A stretch of 48,181 bases of DNA from Candidatus Latescibacterota bacterium (GTDB lineage: Bacteria > JAAXHH01 > JACQVL01): the NCBI GenBank assembly GCA_016209865.1, contig JACQVL010000205.1, positions 1 to 48,181 on the forward strand, read 5' to 3'. Positions 31,979 to 40,538 of this stretch are shown here, piece after piece (positions within the stretch are counted from its first letter, which is position 1; every line of letters begins with the position of its first letter). Both the position numbers and the translations under genes were made by a program. The notes beneath the pieces were generated by a model that worked only from the letters and a program-made list of their open reading frames with translations, was not told the DNA's origin and made no database searches.

Positions 31979-33561
31979 CTCCGTTCCCGTAGCTCCACTC
32001 GACGAATCTTCCCACTGATCGTCTTCGGGAGTTCGGCCACGAATTCGATCTCGCGGGGGTATTTGTACGGCGCGGCGATCTTCTTCACATGTTCCTGCAG
32101 CTCGTGGATGAGCGCATCGGACGACTCGAACCCTGGCGCCAGCATCACGAACGCCTTGACGATCTGGCCGCGGACCGGGTCGGGCGCCCCGATGACGGCC
32201 GCCTCCGCGACCGCCGGATGCTCCAGGAGCGCGCTCTCCACTTCGAACGGCCCGATGCGGTATGACGCACTGATGATCACGTCGTCCGCCCGGCCGACGA
32301 ACCAGAGGTACCCGTCATCGTCTGTGTACGCCCGATCCTTCGTGATGTACCAGTCACCCCGCTCACAGTCCGCGGTCGCCTCGGCGGTCGCCCAGTATCC
32401 GGTGAAGAGGCCGACCGGCCGCTCTGGCCGGATCCGGATGGCGATGTCCCCTTCTACGCCGGGAGAAACAACCTTCCCGTCCTCATCGACAACGGCCACG
32501 TCGAACCCCGGCGCGGGGACCCCCATCGACCCCGGCTTGACCGTCATCCCTGGGAACGTGCCGACGAGGAGGACGGTTTCGGTCTGACCGTATCCTTCAT
32601 GGATCATCAGCCCCGTGCCGTTGCGCCAGACCTCGATCACTTCGGGGTTGAGCGGCTCGCCCGCTCCGACACAGTGACGGAGATGGGGGAACTGGCGCCG
32701 TGTGAGGTCCTCCAGGATGAGCAGCCGGTACGCGGTCGGCGGGGCGCAGAAAGTGGTGATGGGATAGTGAGCGAGCAGGTCCAGGGTGGTCGTGGCGCTG
32801 AATTTGCCCCGATGATCCGCGATGAAGACGGCGGCTCCCATATTCCATGGGGCAAAGATGGTCGTCCACGCCGCCTTCGCCCAGCCGGTGTCGGAGAGCG
32901 TCCAGTGCAAATCGGACGGTGTGAGTCCGAGCCAGACCTCGCCGGTAATCCTGTGACCGATCGGATAGCTTGCGTGCGTGTGGACGACCATCTTCGGTGG
33001 TCCTGTCGTCCCGGATGTGAAGTAGATCAGGCATGGATCGTTGCTGCGGGTCGGGACGGAGTCGAACTCCGACGACGCCAGGGATACCCGGCGGTCGTAG
33101 TCTGTCCAACCCGACCGCTCCCAGCCCACCACGACTCGATGCCGGAGGGTCGGACACGCGGCGGCGATCTCGTCCACCTTCGGTGCGTTCTCCACGTCGG
33201 TGATGGCGACGGTCGCGCCGGAGGCGCTGATCCGGTATTGAAGGTCTTTCGCGGTCAAGAGAACGGTACCCGGGACGGCGATCCCGCCGACCCGCATGAT
33301 GCCCAGGATCGTCTCCCACCATTCTGGAATGCGCGGCAGGACGACCACGATCCGGTCGCCCGGCTTCACGCCGAGGTCGCGGAGGAGGTTCGCCACCTGG
33401 TTCGACCGGAGTTGAAAATCTCGGAAGGTGAGCCGGCGTTCCTCTCCTTGCTCATTCACCCAGAGCATAGCTAATTTGCCCGGGTCTTCTGCCCATCGGT
33501 CAACAACGTCAACCGCAAAGTTAAATGTTGGGGGAACGGTCAGTGAGAAAGGCTGAGTCAT
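31975..33561 (-). CDS. Acyl-CoA synthetase (AMP-forming), medium-chain type
   Basis: 528 residues. Adenylate-forming motifs: YFTSGTTGPPKMV (A3, ATP loop), GYGQTE (A5), GDWYITKDRAYTDDDGY (A7) and the C-terminal PKTISGKIRR with the catalytic lysine (A10). It is closest in layout to ACSM-type medium-chain or aryl-acid CoA ligases. The start at 33561 is seven bases after GAGGAG; the TTG at 33576 is part of that site. It lies 19 bases after the nucleoside hydrolase gene and overlaps the CoA-transferase gene by four bases, forming an operon for activating and transferring a carboxylic acid. Confidence 0.93.
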   Translation of the reverse strand: MTQPFSLTVPPTFNFAVDVVDRWAEDPGKLAMLWVNEQGEERRLTFRDFQLRSNQVANLLRDLGVKPGDRIVVVLPRIPEWWETILGIMRVGGIAVPGTVLLTAKDLQYRISASGATVAITDVENAPKVDEIAAACPTLRHRVVVGWERSGWTDYDRRVSLASSEFDSVPTRSNDPCLIYFTSGTTGPPKMVVHTHASYPIGHRITGEVWLGLTPSDLHWTLSDTGWAKAAWTTIFAPWNMGAAVFIADHRGKFSATTTLDLLAHYPITTFCAPPTAYRLLILEDLTRRQFPHLRHCVGAGEPLNPEVIEVWRNGTGLMIHEGYGQTETVLLVGTFPGMTVKPGSMGVPAPGFDVAVVDEDGKVVSPGVEGDIAIRIRPERPVGLFTGYWATAEATADCERGDWYITKDRAYTDDDGYLWFVGRADDVIISASYRIGPFEVESALLEHPAVAEAAVIGAPDPVRGQIVKAFVMLAPGFESSDALIHELQEHVKKIAAPYKYPREIEFVAELPKTISGKIRRVELRERR

Positions 33562-33580
33562 AGAGATACTCCTCAATCCG

Positions 33581-34552
33581 TCATCGATAGAGCACTCGCT
33601 CAGTGAAGAGTGTGAGGAAGGCCTCTGCGTTCACGTCCACGCACACACGGGCGTTGGCCCCGGCTGGCGGAAGCCGGCCGGGCCGCAGATCGGCGACGGT
33701 CATCCCGATCGTCAGGTCGCCCGCCGTCTCCACGTCCACCCGCGCGTCGACCATCTCGACCAAATCCGGCCGGAACGCGACCGCCACGGCTAACGGGTCG
33801 TGCATGAAGCAGCCATCCACGTTCCGGCGCTGGCGGTGGAAGTCGACGTAGTGCGCGGTGCAGTCCCGGACGAACGCGGCGACCGGGCCGCCTGTCGCCG
33901 CCCCCTGGGTGATGCGCTCCGCCGTGAGAATCGCCTGCATCGTCACGTCGAGCGGGACGAAGATGAGCGGAATTCCCGTGTCGCACACCACTTGCGCCGC
34001 GTGGGGATCGACGAAGATGTTGAACTCGGCGACTGGACTGACGTTGCCGTAAACCCGGAACACGCCACCCATGATGACGATCTGTCGCAATTTCCGCATC
34101 CGCGACGGGTTCTTAATAATCGCGCGTGCCACGTTTGTCAACGGACCAACCGCGATGAGCGTGATCTCATCAGGGTACATACCAATCCGGTCGAGGATCA
34201 GGTCAACCGCAGAGACGGGACTCAGCCGATCGGCCGGGTCGGGGTACAGGCGGGAGCCGTCGGGGTTGAGCAGTCCGGTGATCCCACCGATCCCGTCCTC
34301 GCCGTGCACCTCCCCGGCGATGAACGGGGGCTTGACGAGCGGGGCGGCCTCCCCCTTCGCCACATCAGGGATAGCATCGAGGTCGAGCCGCTCCAGCGTC
34401 AGCAGAATGTTCCGGGCGCATTTGTCCACGTGGACGTTCCCGCTGACGGCGGTGATCGCCTCGACGTGCAGTTCCGGGGAGCGCATGGCGAGCAGGATGG
34501 CTAACGCGTCGTCAACCCCGGTGTCGGTGTCGAGAATGATGCGAGTGGGCAT
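33581..34552 (-). CDS. Inosine-uridine-type nucleoside hydrolase
   Basis: 323 residues. The N-terminal signature DTDTGVDDA (Asp8, Asp10, Asp14, Asp15) binds Ca and ribose. Further conserved parts are GPLTNVA, MGGVF, EFNIFVDP and MHDPLAVA with the active-site histidine. The enzyme splits nucleosides into base and ribose. No Shine-Dalgarno is visible before the ATG at 34552; the upstream 30 bases are taken by a GTGACGAG word array. It heads the synthetase/CoA-transferase run and follows a Gfo/Idh/MocA gene. Substrate range within the family cannot be told. Confidence 0.93.
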   Translation of the reverse strand: MPTRIILDTDTGVDDALAILLAMRSPELHVEAITAVSGNVHVDKCARNILLTLERLDLDAIPDVAKGEAAPLVKPPFIAGEVHGEDGIGGITGLLNPDGSRLYPDPADRLSPVSAVDLILDRIGMYPDEITLIAVGPLTNVARAIIKNPSRMRKLRQIVIMGGVFRVYGNVSPVAEFNIFVDPHAAQVVCDTGIPLIFVPLDVTMQAILTAERITQGAATGGPVAAFVRDCTAHYVDFHRQRRNVDGCFMHDPLAVAVAFRPDLVEMVDARVDVETAGDLTIGMTVADLRPGRLPPAGANARVCVDVNAEAFLTLFTERVLYR

Positions 34553-34561
34553 AGAATAGTG

Positions 34562-34590
34562 GTGACGAGTGACAAGTGACGAGTGACGAG
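34562..34590. repeat. GTGACGAGTGAC word array before the nucleoside hydrolase
   Basis: Four tandem words (GTGACGAGTGACAAGTGACG and onward). Unlike the other copies no clear complementary arm is adjacent. Confidence 0.8.
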
Positions 34591-34633
34591 TAAAACCATT
34601 GTGCTTTGAAGATCACGCATCACAGTGAGCAGT

Positions 34634-34683
34634 GTCATTCCCGCGAAACTTGTCCTCGCGAAAGCGGGGAGCGGGAATCCATT
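34634..34683. repeat. dRS3-like palindromic repeat, copy 3
   Basis: GTCATTCCCGCGAAACTTGT at the left and GCGGGAATCCA at the right, with an inner CCTCGCGAAAGCGGGGA, a longer form of copy 2. It lies right after the stop of the Gfo/Idh/MocA gene. Confidence 0.85.
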
Positions 34684-34693
34684 TTGTCTTTCA

Positions 34694-35845
34694 CTACAGC
34701 CCTAACGATTCATTCAACTCCCGCTGGTACGTGTCAACCTTGCCGTCGAGCACGTCTTGAACTTTGATCGGCTGGCCGCCGGCGGCGTTCGATTCGTACA
34801 CGGCGTAACAGATCGCTTCTGCTTTCAGGCCGATGTGCCCATCGATTTCCGGAGTCCCGCCGTGCTGGATGCACTCGAAGAATTCGTGTTGTTCGAGCGT
34901 GACCGAGTTTTTGATGCCCATCGGGAAGAGGGCGTCGGGCTTGTACTGGGCGACGAGCGCCTCACGCTCGGTCTTCACGGGCTTTCCGTCCGGACCGTCT
35001 ACATTGATTTCACCGTTATTGATGCTCCCTTTACTCCCGAAGATGATGGTGTGACCGAACGGCTGGCCGTGCATCGCCCAGCTTTCGGTCCACTGTCCGA
35101 TGCAGCCGTTGGCGAACCGGACGAGCGCGATGCCGGTGTCGTCGGCGGTCGGGTGGATGGTGGCGACCTCGCCGGTCGTCGTCTTGCCCGTGCGGGTCTT
35201 CTCGAACGTGGTGGCCAGGGCCATGACTTCGTCGACTTCCCCGATCCAGTATAGAAAGAGGTCGGCGTCGTGGACACCATTGTCGAGCATCGGACCGCCG
35301 CCGACGTCTGCTTTGGAGTGCCGCCACGGGGTGCCGCAGAAGATGCTGCTGCCGACCCCGCCGCTCTGCCGGAAGATCATGTACGGAGTCCCGATCACGC
35401 CCGCGTCGAGGGTGGCCTTGATCGCGCGCGGTTCTTCCCCGCGCCGGTACTGTTCGGCCACGGCGAAGATGCGGTGGTGTCGCTGCGCGGCGTCGATCAT
35501 CGCCCGGCCCGCCTTGATCGTGATAGCGATCGGTTTTTCGACCATGACGTGGCAGCCGGCTTCTAAGCAGGGGATGGTCAGGATGTGGTGGAGACGATGG
35601 TCGGTGGCGATCAGGACAGCGTCGAGGCGGCTGGCGTCGAGCATCGCCCGGTAGTCGGTGTAGACGGTGGGAGTCGTCCCCATTTGCTCCGTTGAGATGC
35701 TGGCGAACTCGGCGGCGCGGGAGGCCATCGCGTCACAGACGGCGGTGAGCCGGAGGTCGTACTGGTGTGTGTGGAGTTCGATCAGCCCGTTCAGGTGGCC
35801 GCGGGCCATCCCGCCGCAGCCGATCATGCCGATGGAGAGGGACAT
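34694..35845 (-). CDS. Gfo/Idh/MocA-family oxidoreductase 3
   Basis: 383 residues. Rossmann start IGMIGCGGMARGH, the EKP motif (HVMVEKPIA), and GGGPMLDNGVHDADLFLY with the His/Asp pair of the active site. It is similar in kind to dehydrogenases in sugar and inositol clusters. AAAGGGG lies about nine bases before the ATG. It is encoded downstream of two sugar-type ABC permeases on the same strand, with a 402-base repeat-rich gap between. It is not a close copy of the two enzymes at 13.9-16.2 kb. Substrate unknown. Confidence 0.9.
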   Translation of the reverse strand: MSLSIGMIGCGGMARGHLNGLIELHTHQYDLRLTAVCDAMASRAAEFASISTEQMGTTPTVYTDYRAMLDASRLDAVLIATDHRLHHILTIPCLEAGCHVMVEKPIAITIKAGRAMIDAAQRHHRIFAVAEQYRRGEEPRAIKATLDAGVIGTPYMIFRQSGGVGSSIFCGTPWRHSKADVGGGPMLDNGVHDADLFLYWIGEVDEVMALATTFEKTRTGKTTTGEVATIHPTADDTGIALVRFANGCIGQWTESWAMHGQPFGHTIIFGSKGSINNGEINVDGPDGKPVKTEREALVAQYKPDALFPMGIKNSVTLEQHEFFECIQHGGTPEIDGHIGLKAEAICYAVYESNAAGGQPIKVQDVLDGKVDTYQRELNESLGL

Positions 35846-36247
35846 GGGAGGAAACCCCTTTCTGGCTGGGATGCTGAGGTGGTGAATGGTTGGTTTTGTT
35901 GTTTGCCACTTTCTTTAGAAGAAAGTGGCGCAAAGAAGCGCCCGTGTCCAGGCTCGCGGCGACGGCTTCGCATGGCTCTGCCATCGGGAGACTCCCCACT
36001 CCCTTCCCCTGCGCGGGCGGCTGCCTGCGGCACCCGCCCATGCCCACCCCGTCGTGCCTCCTCGTTGCCGCCAATCGCATGGACACGGGCAGAGAACGGG
36101 ACACCTGTAACGCATCGATTCCAGCATGTCATTCCCGCGAAACCTGTCCTCGCGGAAGCGGGGAACGGGAATCCAGTCTGACATTTTTTCCAAGAGTGTG
36201 TAATTTGAATATTGGATATTCAATCTGCAAAGACCCTGTGATTCCGA
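35846..36247. other. Intergenic region with perfect hairpin and GC-rich non-coding block
   Basis: 402 bases without a convincing gene. It holds a perfect 11-bp hairpin with a 3-base loop at 35905-35929 (GCCACTTTCTT / AAGAAAGTGGC), then a GC-rich block (about 35930-36115) with short inverted words, then dRS3-like copy 4 (36128-36176). Frames here have repeat-type composition and no ribosome sites. Confidence 0.6.
36128..36176. repeat. dRS3-like palindromic repeat, copy 4
   Basis: GTCATTCCCGCGAAACCTGT at the left end, CGGGAATCCAG at the right end and CCTCGCGGAAGCGGGGAA inside. Same long form as copy 3. Confidence 0.85.
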
Positions 36248-37060
36248 TCATCCTTTCAGGCCAGTCAGGGTAATCCCCTGGATAAAGTAGCGTTGCGTGA
36301 AGAAGAAGACGATCACCACCGGAACCGTCATCATCGTCGAGGCCGCCATCAACAGTCCCCATTCACTCCCGTGCGTCGCTTGGAGCAGCCGGAGGCCGAT
36401 AGCAAGCGTCATCCGGTCGAGCGAGTTCAGGTAGATGAGGGGATGGAGAAAATCGTTCCAGTTGGCCATAAACGTAAAGATGGCGACGGTCGCTAAGGCA
36501 GGTTTGATGAGCGGGAGCATGATCGTCCGGTAGATGTTGAAGTACCCGGCTCCGTCGACGAGCGCCGCCTCCTCCAGCTCGCGCGGAATCGTCAGGAGGA
36601 ATTGTCGGAGCAGGAAAATATGGAACGCGCTGCCGAACAGGGACGGCACCCAGAGCGGCTTGAACGTGTCCACCCAGCCGAGCCGGGCGAACAGGAGGTA
36701 GATCGGGATCATCGTCACCTGGGCGGGCAGCATCATCGTGCTGAGCATCACGACGAACAGGGTGTCGCGGCCCGGCCACCGGAGCCGGGCGAACGAGTAC
36801 GCGACGAGGGAACAGGAGAGGAGGGTTCCCGTGATGTTGAGCCCGGTCACCAGAACGGTATTCCCGATCAGCCGGAAGAACGGGATGTACTCGAACACTA
36901 AGCGGAAGTTCTCCCAGCGCACGGGATGGGGGAACAACACCGGAGGAAACACGAAGATCTGGTGATCCGGCTTGAGGGAGGTGGACACCAGCCAGGCGAA
37001 CGGGAAGAAAAAGACGAGTGCGCCGATACCGAGCACGATGTGGGGAATGATCTGCTTCAT
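36248..37060 (-). CDS. Sugar ABC transporter permease, MalG type
   Basis: 270 residues with about six membrane helices. The EAA loop for contact with the ATPase reads LEEAALVDGAGYFNIYRTIMLPLIKPAL (about 170-200), and the C-terminus QRYFIQGITLTGLKG is the usual end of CUT1-type MalG-like permeases. Its ATG overlaps the stop of the MalF-type gene by four bases. The solute-binding protein and ATPase genes are not in the window on this side. Substrate is probably a sugar or sugar-like compound, as in other CUT1 systems. Confidence 0.93.
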   Translation of the reverse strand: MKQIIPHIVLGIGALVFFFPFAWLVSTSLKPDHQIFVFPPVLFPHPVRWENFRLVFEYIPFFRLIGNTVLVTGLNITGTLLSCSLVAYSFARLRWPGRDTLFVVMLSTMMLPAQVTMIPIYLLFARLGWVDTFKPLWVPSLFGSAFHIFLLRQFLLTIPRELEEAALVDGAGYFNIYRTIMLPLIKPALATVAIFTFMANWNDFLHPLIYLNSLDRMTLAIGLRLLQATHGSEWGLLMAASTMMTVPVVIVFFFTQRYFIQGITLTGLKG

Positions 37061-37962
37061 CGGGCTTCTACCTCATAGTACACCCAATGTCGCGCCATTT
37101 TAAGCTGCAAGAGCGTGACCGCCAGGATGATGACGAACAAGACCCACGCCTGCGCGGAGGCATAGCCCATTCTCAGGTACCCGAACGCGTTGTTGAACAG
37201 GTAGTACACGTAGAACAGCGTCGAATCGACCGGCCCGCCGCCGGTCATCACGTACGCCTGGGTGAACACCTGGAACGACCCGATGATGCCCATCGTCGTC
37301 GTGAAGAAGAGGGTCGGAGTGAGCATCGGGATGGTGATGTGGATGAACCGGCGCCACCGGTTCGCGCCGTCGACTTCCGCGCTCTCGTACAGATGCCTCG
37401 GGATGCCCTTCAGTCCGGCCAGGTAGATGAGCATCGTCGATCCGGAGCCCCACAATCCCATCAGGATGATGCCCGGCTTCGCCCACGTTTCGCTCGCTAA
37501 CCAGGACGGCCCGTTGATGCCCATCCCTTGCAGCGCGGCGTTCAGCAGGCCGAACTGCGGGTTGAGAATCCACGTCCACAGGATCGAGCTGGCCACGACC
37601 GGGACGATGGAAGGAAGGTAGTAGATCGTCCGGTACCACGTCAGCCCGCGGACGTTCAGGTTGAGGAGCATGGCGAGCGACAAACCGGTCAGGACGCCCA
37701 ATGGCACCCCGACGACCGTGATGTAAAGCGTATTGGCGAGGGATTTCCAGAACAGCGGATCGCCGGTCAGCAGCCGGGTATAATTCTCCAGCCCGACGAA
37801 CGCCGGCCGGTTGAGCACGTCGTACCAGGCGAAGCTCAGTCCGATCGACGTCAGGATCGGCCCGGCGGTGAACAGGAGAAAGCCGAGCAGCCACGGGAGG
37901 CAGAAGAGGAGGCCTGCCCGGCGCTCGGCTTGACGCAACGGTGTGGCTCTGGTAGGGGTCAT
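37057..37962 (-). CDS. Sugar ABC transporter permease, MalF type
   Basis: 301 residues with about six membrane helices. The N-terminal helix (GLLFCLPWLLGFLLFTAGPI) and the EAA loop (LYESAEVDGANRWRRFIHITIPMLTPTL) are those of the CUT1 MalF/UgpA group. It is the first gene of the two-permease operon and overlaps the MalG-type gene by ATGA. No solute-binding protein gene precedes it; the upstream gene is a metallophosphoesterase ending with its own terminator. The ATPase may be a shared one encoded elsewhere. Confidence 0.93.
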   Translation of the reverse strand: MTPTRATPLRQAERRAGLLFCLPWLLGFLLFTAGPILTSIGLSFAWYDVLNRPAFVGLENYTRLLTGDPLFWKSLANTLYITVVGVPLGVLTGLSLAMLLNLNVRGLTWYRTIYYLPSIVPVVASSILWTWILNPQFGLLNAALQGMGINGPSWLASETWAKPGIILMGLWGSGSTMLIYLAGLKGIPRHLYESAEVDGANRWRRFIHITIPMLTPTLFFTTTMGIIGSFQVFTQAYVMTGGGPVDSTLFYVYYLFNNAFGYLRMGYASAQAWVLFVIILAVTLLQLKMARHWVYYEVEAR

Positions 37963-38018
37963 GTATCAGAAACGAGGCATCAGTGATGGAAGCTCTGGAC
38001 ACAGACTCTCATGCTGCA

Positions 38019-38047
38019 ACGTTATCGTCTGCCTCCAGAAAAGGCAA
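38019..38047 (-). promoter_or_regulatory. Possible promoter of the permease operon
   Basis: On the leftward strand TTGCCT (38047-38042), 17-base spacer, TAACGT (38024-38019). The -10 overlaps GATAACGTTGCA, whose AACGTT centre could be a LacI-type operator. A weak match; context is the main support. Confidence 0.35.
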
Positions 38048-38084
38048 GGAGTTTTCAAAATGCGATCGTGCTTGACCGATCGGC

Positions 38085-38127
38085 ACAAAACAAGAAGGGA
38101 GGGTAATCAGGATGAGATCACCCTCCC
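38085..38127 (-). terminator. Probable terminator of the metallophosphoesterase run
   Basis: GGGAGGGT (38097-38104) pairs with ACCCTCCC (38120-38127). Read leftward, the hairpin is followed by TTCTTGTTTTGT. It lies about 45 bases after the metallophosphoesterase stop. Confidence 0.55.
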
Positions 38128-38169
38128 ATCACTCCTGACGATGACACGACCTGCCAACCTATGGGGGTG

Positions 38170-40023
38170 TTATAAGATAATGGGAGGCTCGATGAGTTCC
38201 GGGGGAGTTGCCTGAGGATCATCAGGCACCAATTCTGGTCCTGTCTCGCCCGCAGGGCGTGCTTTCCAGTTGCGTGCGACTCTCCGGATACCGATAGGGT
38301 AGATGGTCAGGTTTCCGCTCGTATCGATCCTGAGTCGGAGAAAGTTTTTCCAGTCCGGGATGGCGAGGGATGAAAATGCCTCATTCGTATGGCGGCCGAA
38401 GATGTTGAGGGAGACCCAAAGATACACCCCCATGATGAACGATCCGATGATCCATCCGCCGATGAAGATCAGTGCTCCAGCGAGTATGAGTTGAGGAGAG
38501 TGCTTAAAATCAAACGACCATGTATACGGATGGCCCAACAGATGAAATTTCCAGCTCACCAAGACTGACACGCCGAGGTAGGTCGCGCTCCACCCGATAA
38601 AGAAGGTGGCGATCACATGCGCGAATCCGTGGAGGAACCCCGCGATCCTCCGGTACCACTTGGAGTGGGTATCAGTAAAGAGCCAGAAGCCGCCGAATAA
38701 CGCCAGCACCCAGAATACGGCGACCGGGCTGATGAGCGTGTCATGAAACGCCCGGTTCATCGCGGTCCCAGTCTGGCTCATCCCATAGTGTCCGATATCG
38801 GCCATGACCGCCCACGAGGTCAGCATATAGAGAAGGCCGGTCAACAGCCCGAACTTCGGGTTGAGGAACGGAAAAATCAGATTGTACCGACACAACTTCT
38901 TCGACGTCGTCACGTCCGGAAAACTCGATTGTAGCGTGTACCCTCCATTCAACATCGAGACATCCGAACCATGGGTCGGATGGAGGAACGCACCGCCGCC
39001 GCCCGCTGTGATCTTCTCGCGCGTGGTACCATCCTTCTCCTTGACTTCGTGACGGCGGTAGTGGTGGAGATCGCCAGCAAGAAACACCGTCACCTTTCGT
39101 CCCAGGACTTTATCCTCAAGGAATGCGAAGTTATTCTCATTATACACTGCTGAATCATATTTCCCATAGGTCTTCGCGTAAATCCAATGGGGTTCGGCGT
39201 TGCAGAGGATGATGCGGACACGGGTCTTCTCCTGCGTCTCCTGGAGCCGCATCTGTTCGGCGACCTTGCGGAAATAGCCAACCTGGGGTTCGTCGATGTC
39301 CGACCCGAGTTGTACATCCGTGCTGAGAAGCCACCATCCGTGCGGCAGTTTCAGCGCAAAGTAGCTACGGCTCTGAGGAGCCCACCAGCCCGCAAACCAG
39401 TGTTTCGAGATGAAGAGTCGAGTGAACGACACGAGACTGTCGTACCAATCGTGGTTCCCAGGAATCGCGAACACGTGGGGATGTGGAGGGGGGGTGCACC
39501 GCAACGCCGTCTCATACGGCTGAATCAATCGCTCGTTATAGAGCTTGCGGCTTGGGGTCGGATAGACCTCATCGCCCCCGAAGACAAGGAGATCTCCCTG
39601 CTTCGTTTGGTGCTGATTCCCATCTGGATCGTTGAGCGTCAGTTGAGGCTGGGAGACGCAAGACGCGACCGTGTAGGTCGAATTCCATCCATCGCCGGTG
39701 TCGGCCACATAATCGATCCATATCTCCTGTCGCGGCCGCTTCTCGTCCACGATATCCTGTCCCTGCCTGTCCTCTTTGTAGTAGAAGGTGTAGTCATAGA
39801 TCGTATCCGACCCGGCCACCAAGGACTCCATGAGGCGATGATCGGAATGTCGTCCAAAGATGGTTGATATCAGCACTTGCTGGGCAGTCTGAACAAGCTG
39901 CCCGGGATCATACCAGCCGACCATCTTCGCCCGGGTGTTGAGATCGACGGTGGGATGCGTTTGGCCATTGCCTCCGTGATCTGACACCCCTGGAGTGGAA
40001 GAAGGTTCACGCTGATTCTCCAT
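38170..40023 (-). CDS. Metallophosphoesterase fused to a multi-helix membrane domain
   Basis: 617 residues. The calcineurin-like phosphoesterase half (about 90-380) has DTGDGW, FGGDEVYP, GNHDWYD and AGDLHHYRRH, that is the metal ligands of the family, although the order of the first motif is atypical. The C-terminal half (about 395-560) has five or six membrane helices, then a soluble tail. AGGAGGAG lies about nine bases before the ATG. It is the last gene of the CHAT/SLATT/GMC directon, followed by a terminator. A membrane-bound phosphatase or phosphodiesterase acting on a lipid or nucleotide is likely; the substrate is unknown. Confidence 0.85.
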   Translation of the reverse strand: MENQREPSSTPGVSDHGGNGQTHPTVDLNTRAKMVGWYDPGQLVQTAQQVLISTIFGRHSDHRLMESLVAGSDTIYDYTFYYKEDRQGQDIVDEKRPRQEIWIDYVADTGDGWNSTYTVASCVSQPQLTLNDPDGNQHQTKQGDLLVFGGDEVYPTPSRKLYNERLIQPYETALRCTPPPHPHVFAIPGNHDWYDSLVSFTRLFISKHWFAGWWAPQSRSYFALKLPHGWWLLSTDVQLGSDIDEPQVGYFRKVAEQMRLQETQEKTRVRIILCNAEPHWIYAKTYGKYDSAVYNENNFAFLEDKVLGRKVTVFLAGDLHHYRRHEVKEKDGTTREKITAGGGGAFLHPTHGSDVSMLNGGYTLQSSFPDVTTSKKLCRYNLIFPFLNPKFGLLTGLLYMLTSWAVMADIGHYGMSQTGTAMNRAFHDTLISPVAVFWVLALFGGFWLFTDTHSKWYRRIAGFLHGFAHVIATFFIGWSATYLGVSVLVSWKFHLLGHPYTWSFDFKHSPQLILAGALIFIGGWIIGSFIMGVYLWVSLNIFGRHTNEAFSSLAIPDWKNFLRLRIDTSGNLTIYPIGIRRVARNWKARPAGETGPELVPDDPQATPPELIEPPIIL

Positions 40024-40061
40024 GATCCGGCTCCTCCTTTCGCATGGGTGTGCTCATACGC

Positions 40062-40499
40062 TTAGAACAAAATCACCGCCAGAAAACCACAGGGAATCGT
40101 GATGAACAGGCCGTGCGACATCCATCCGATATCGGCGCCCTCTGTGTCATGACGAGCAAGGCGGGTGAGTGTGCCGCCGATATACCAGACCACATAGAAC
40201 GCCGCAGCGACTCCGAGGTTGAACCACGCTCGCTCGGGGTAACGATAGCCAGCGTAGAGCAAGACGACTCCCAGGATGACCGCTGGCAGCAGCGTGAGCA
40301 CGTTGATGATGACGTGGGTGACGACCGATCGGGTGTATTCGACCATGAGGGCCGTGCGCACAAAGTCGTTCATAAGTATCAGCGCGGCGAGCAGGATCAA
40401 TGAGGCGATCAGCCGTTCCGGGGCCAGGCTCAGCAGTTCCAGAAGATTGTGGAATGGGCCGACCGTCATGCCTGAGAGAAAACGTGCGATGAGATCCAT
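40062..40499 (-). CDS. Four-helix membrane protein, hypothetical
   Basis: 145 residues with about four membrane helices (about 28-48, 58-80, 90-108, 128-145). No family is recognised. AGGAGG lies eight bases before the ATG. It lies 38 bases from the metallophosphoesterase gene and 39 bases from the flavodoxin-like gene, so it is part of the same transcription unit and probably a membrane partner of one of them. Confidence 0.8.
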   Translation of the reverse strand: MDLIARFLSGMTVGPFHNLLELLSLAPERLIASLILLAALILMNDFVRTALMVEYTRSVVTHVIINVLTLLPAVILGVVLLYAGYRYPERAWFNLGVAAAFYVVWYIGGTLTRLARHDTEGADIGWMSHGLFITIPCGFLAVILF

Positions 40500-40538
40500 A
40501 GCAGAGTCCTCCTGCTCATGAGGTCACAGGGTTGAAGA

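Noticed and set aside
193-34590. Word arrays considered as CRISPR
   Set aside because: The repeat units are directly adjacent or nearly so, with no unique spacers of even length, and no cas genes are present.
35890-36273. Several overlapping frames in the 402-base gap before the permease genes
   Set aside because: They translate repeat and GC-rich non-coding DNA, lack ribosome sites and break at repeat borders.
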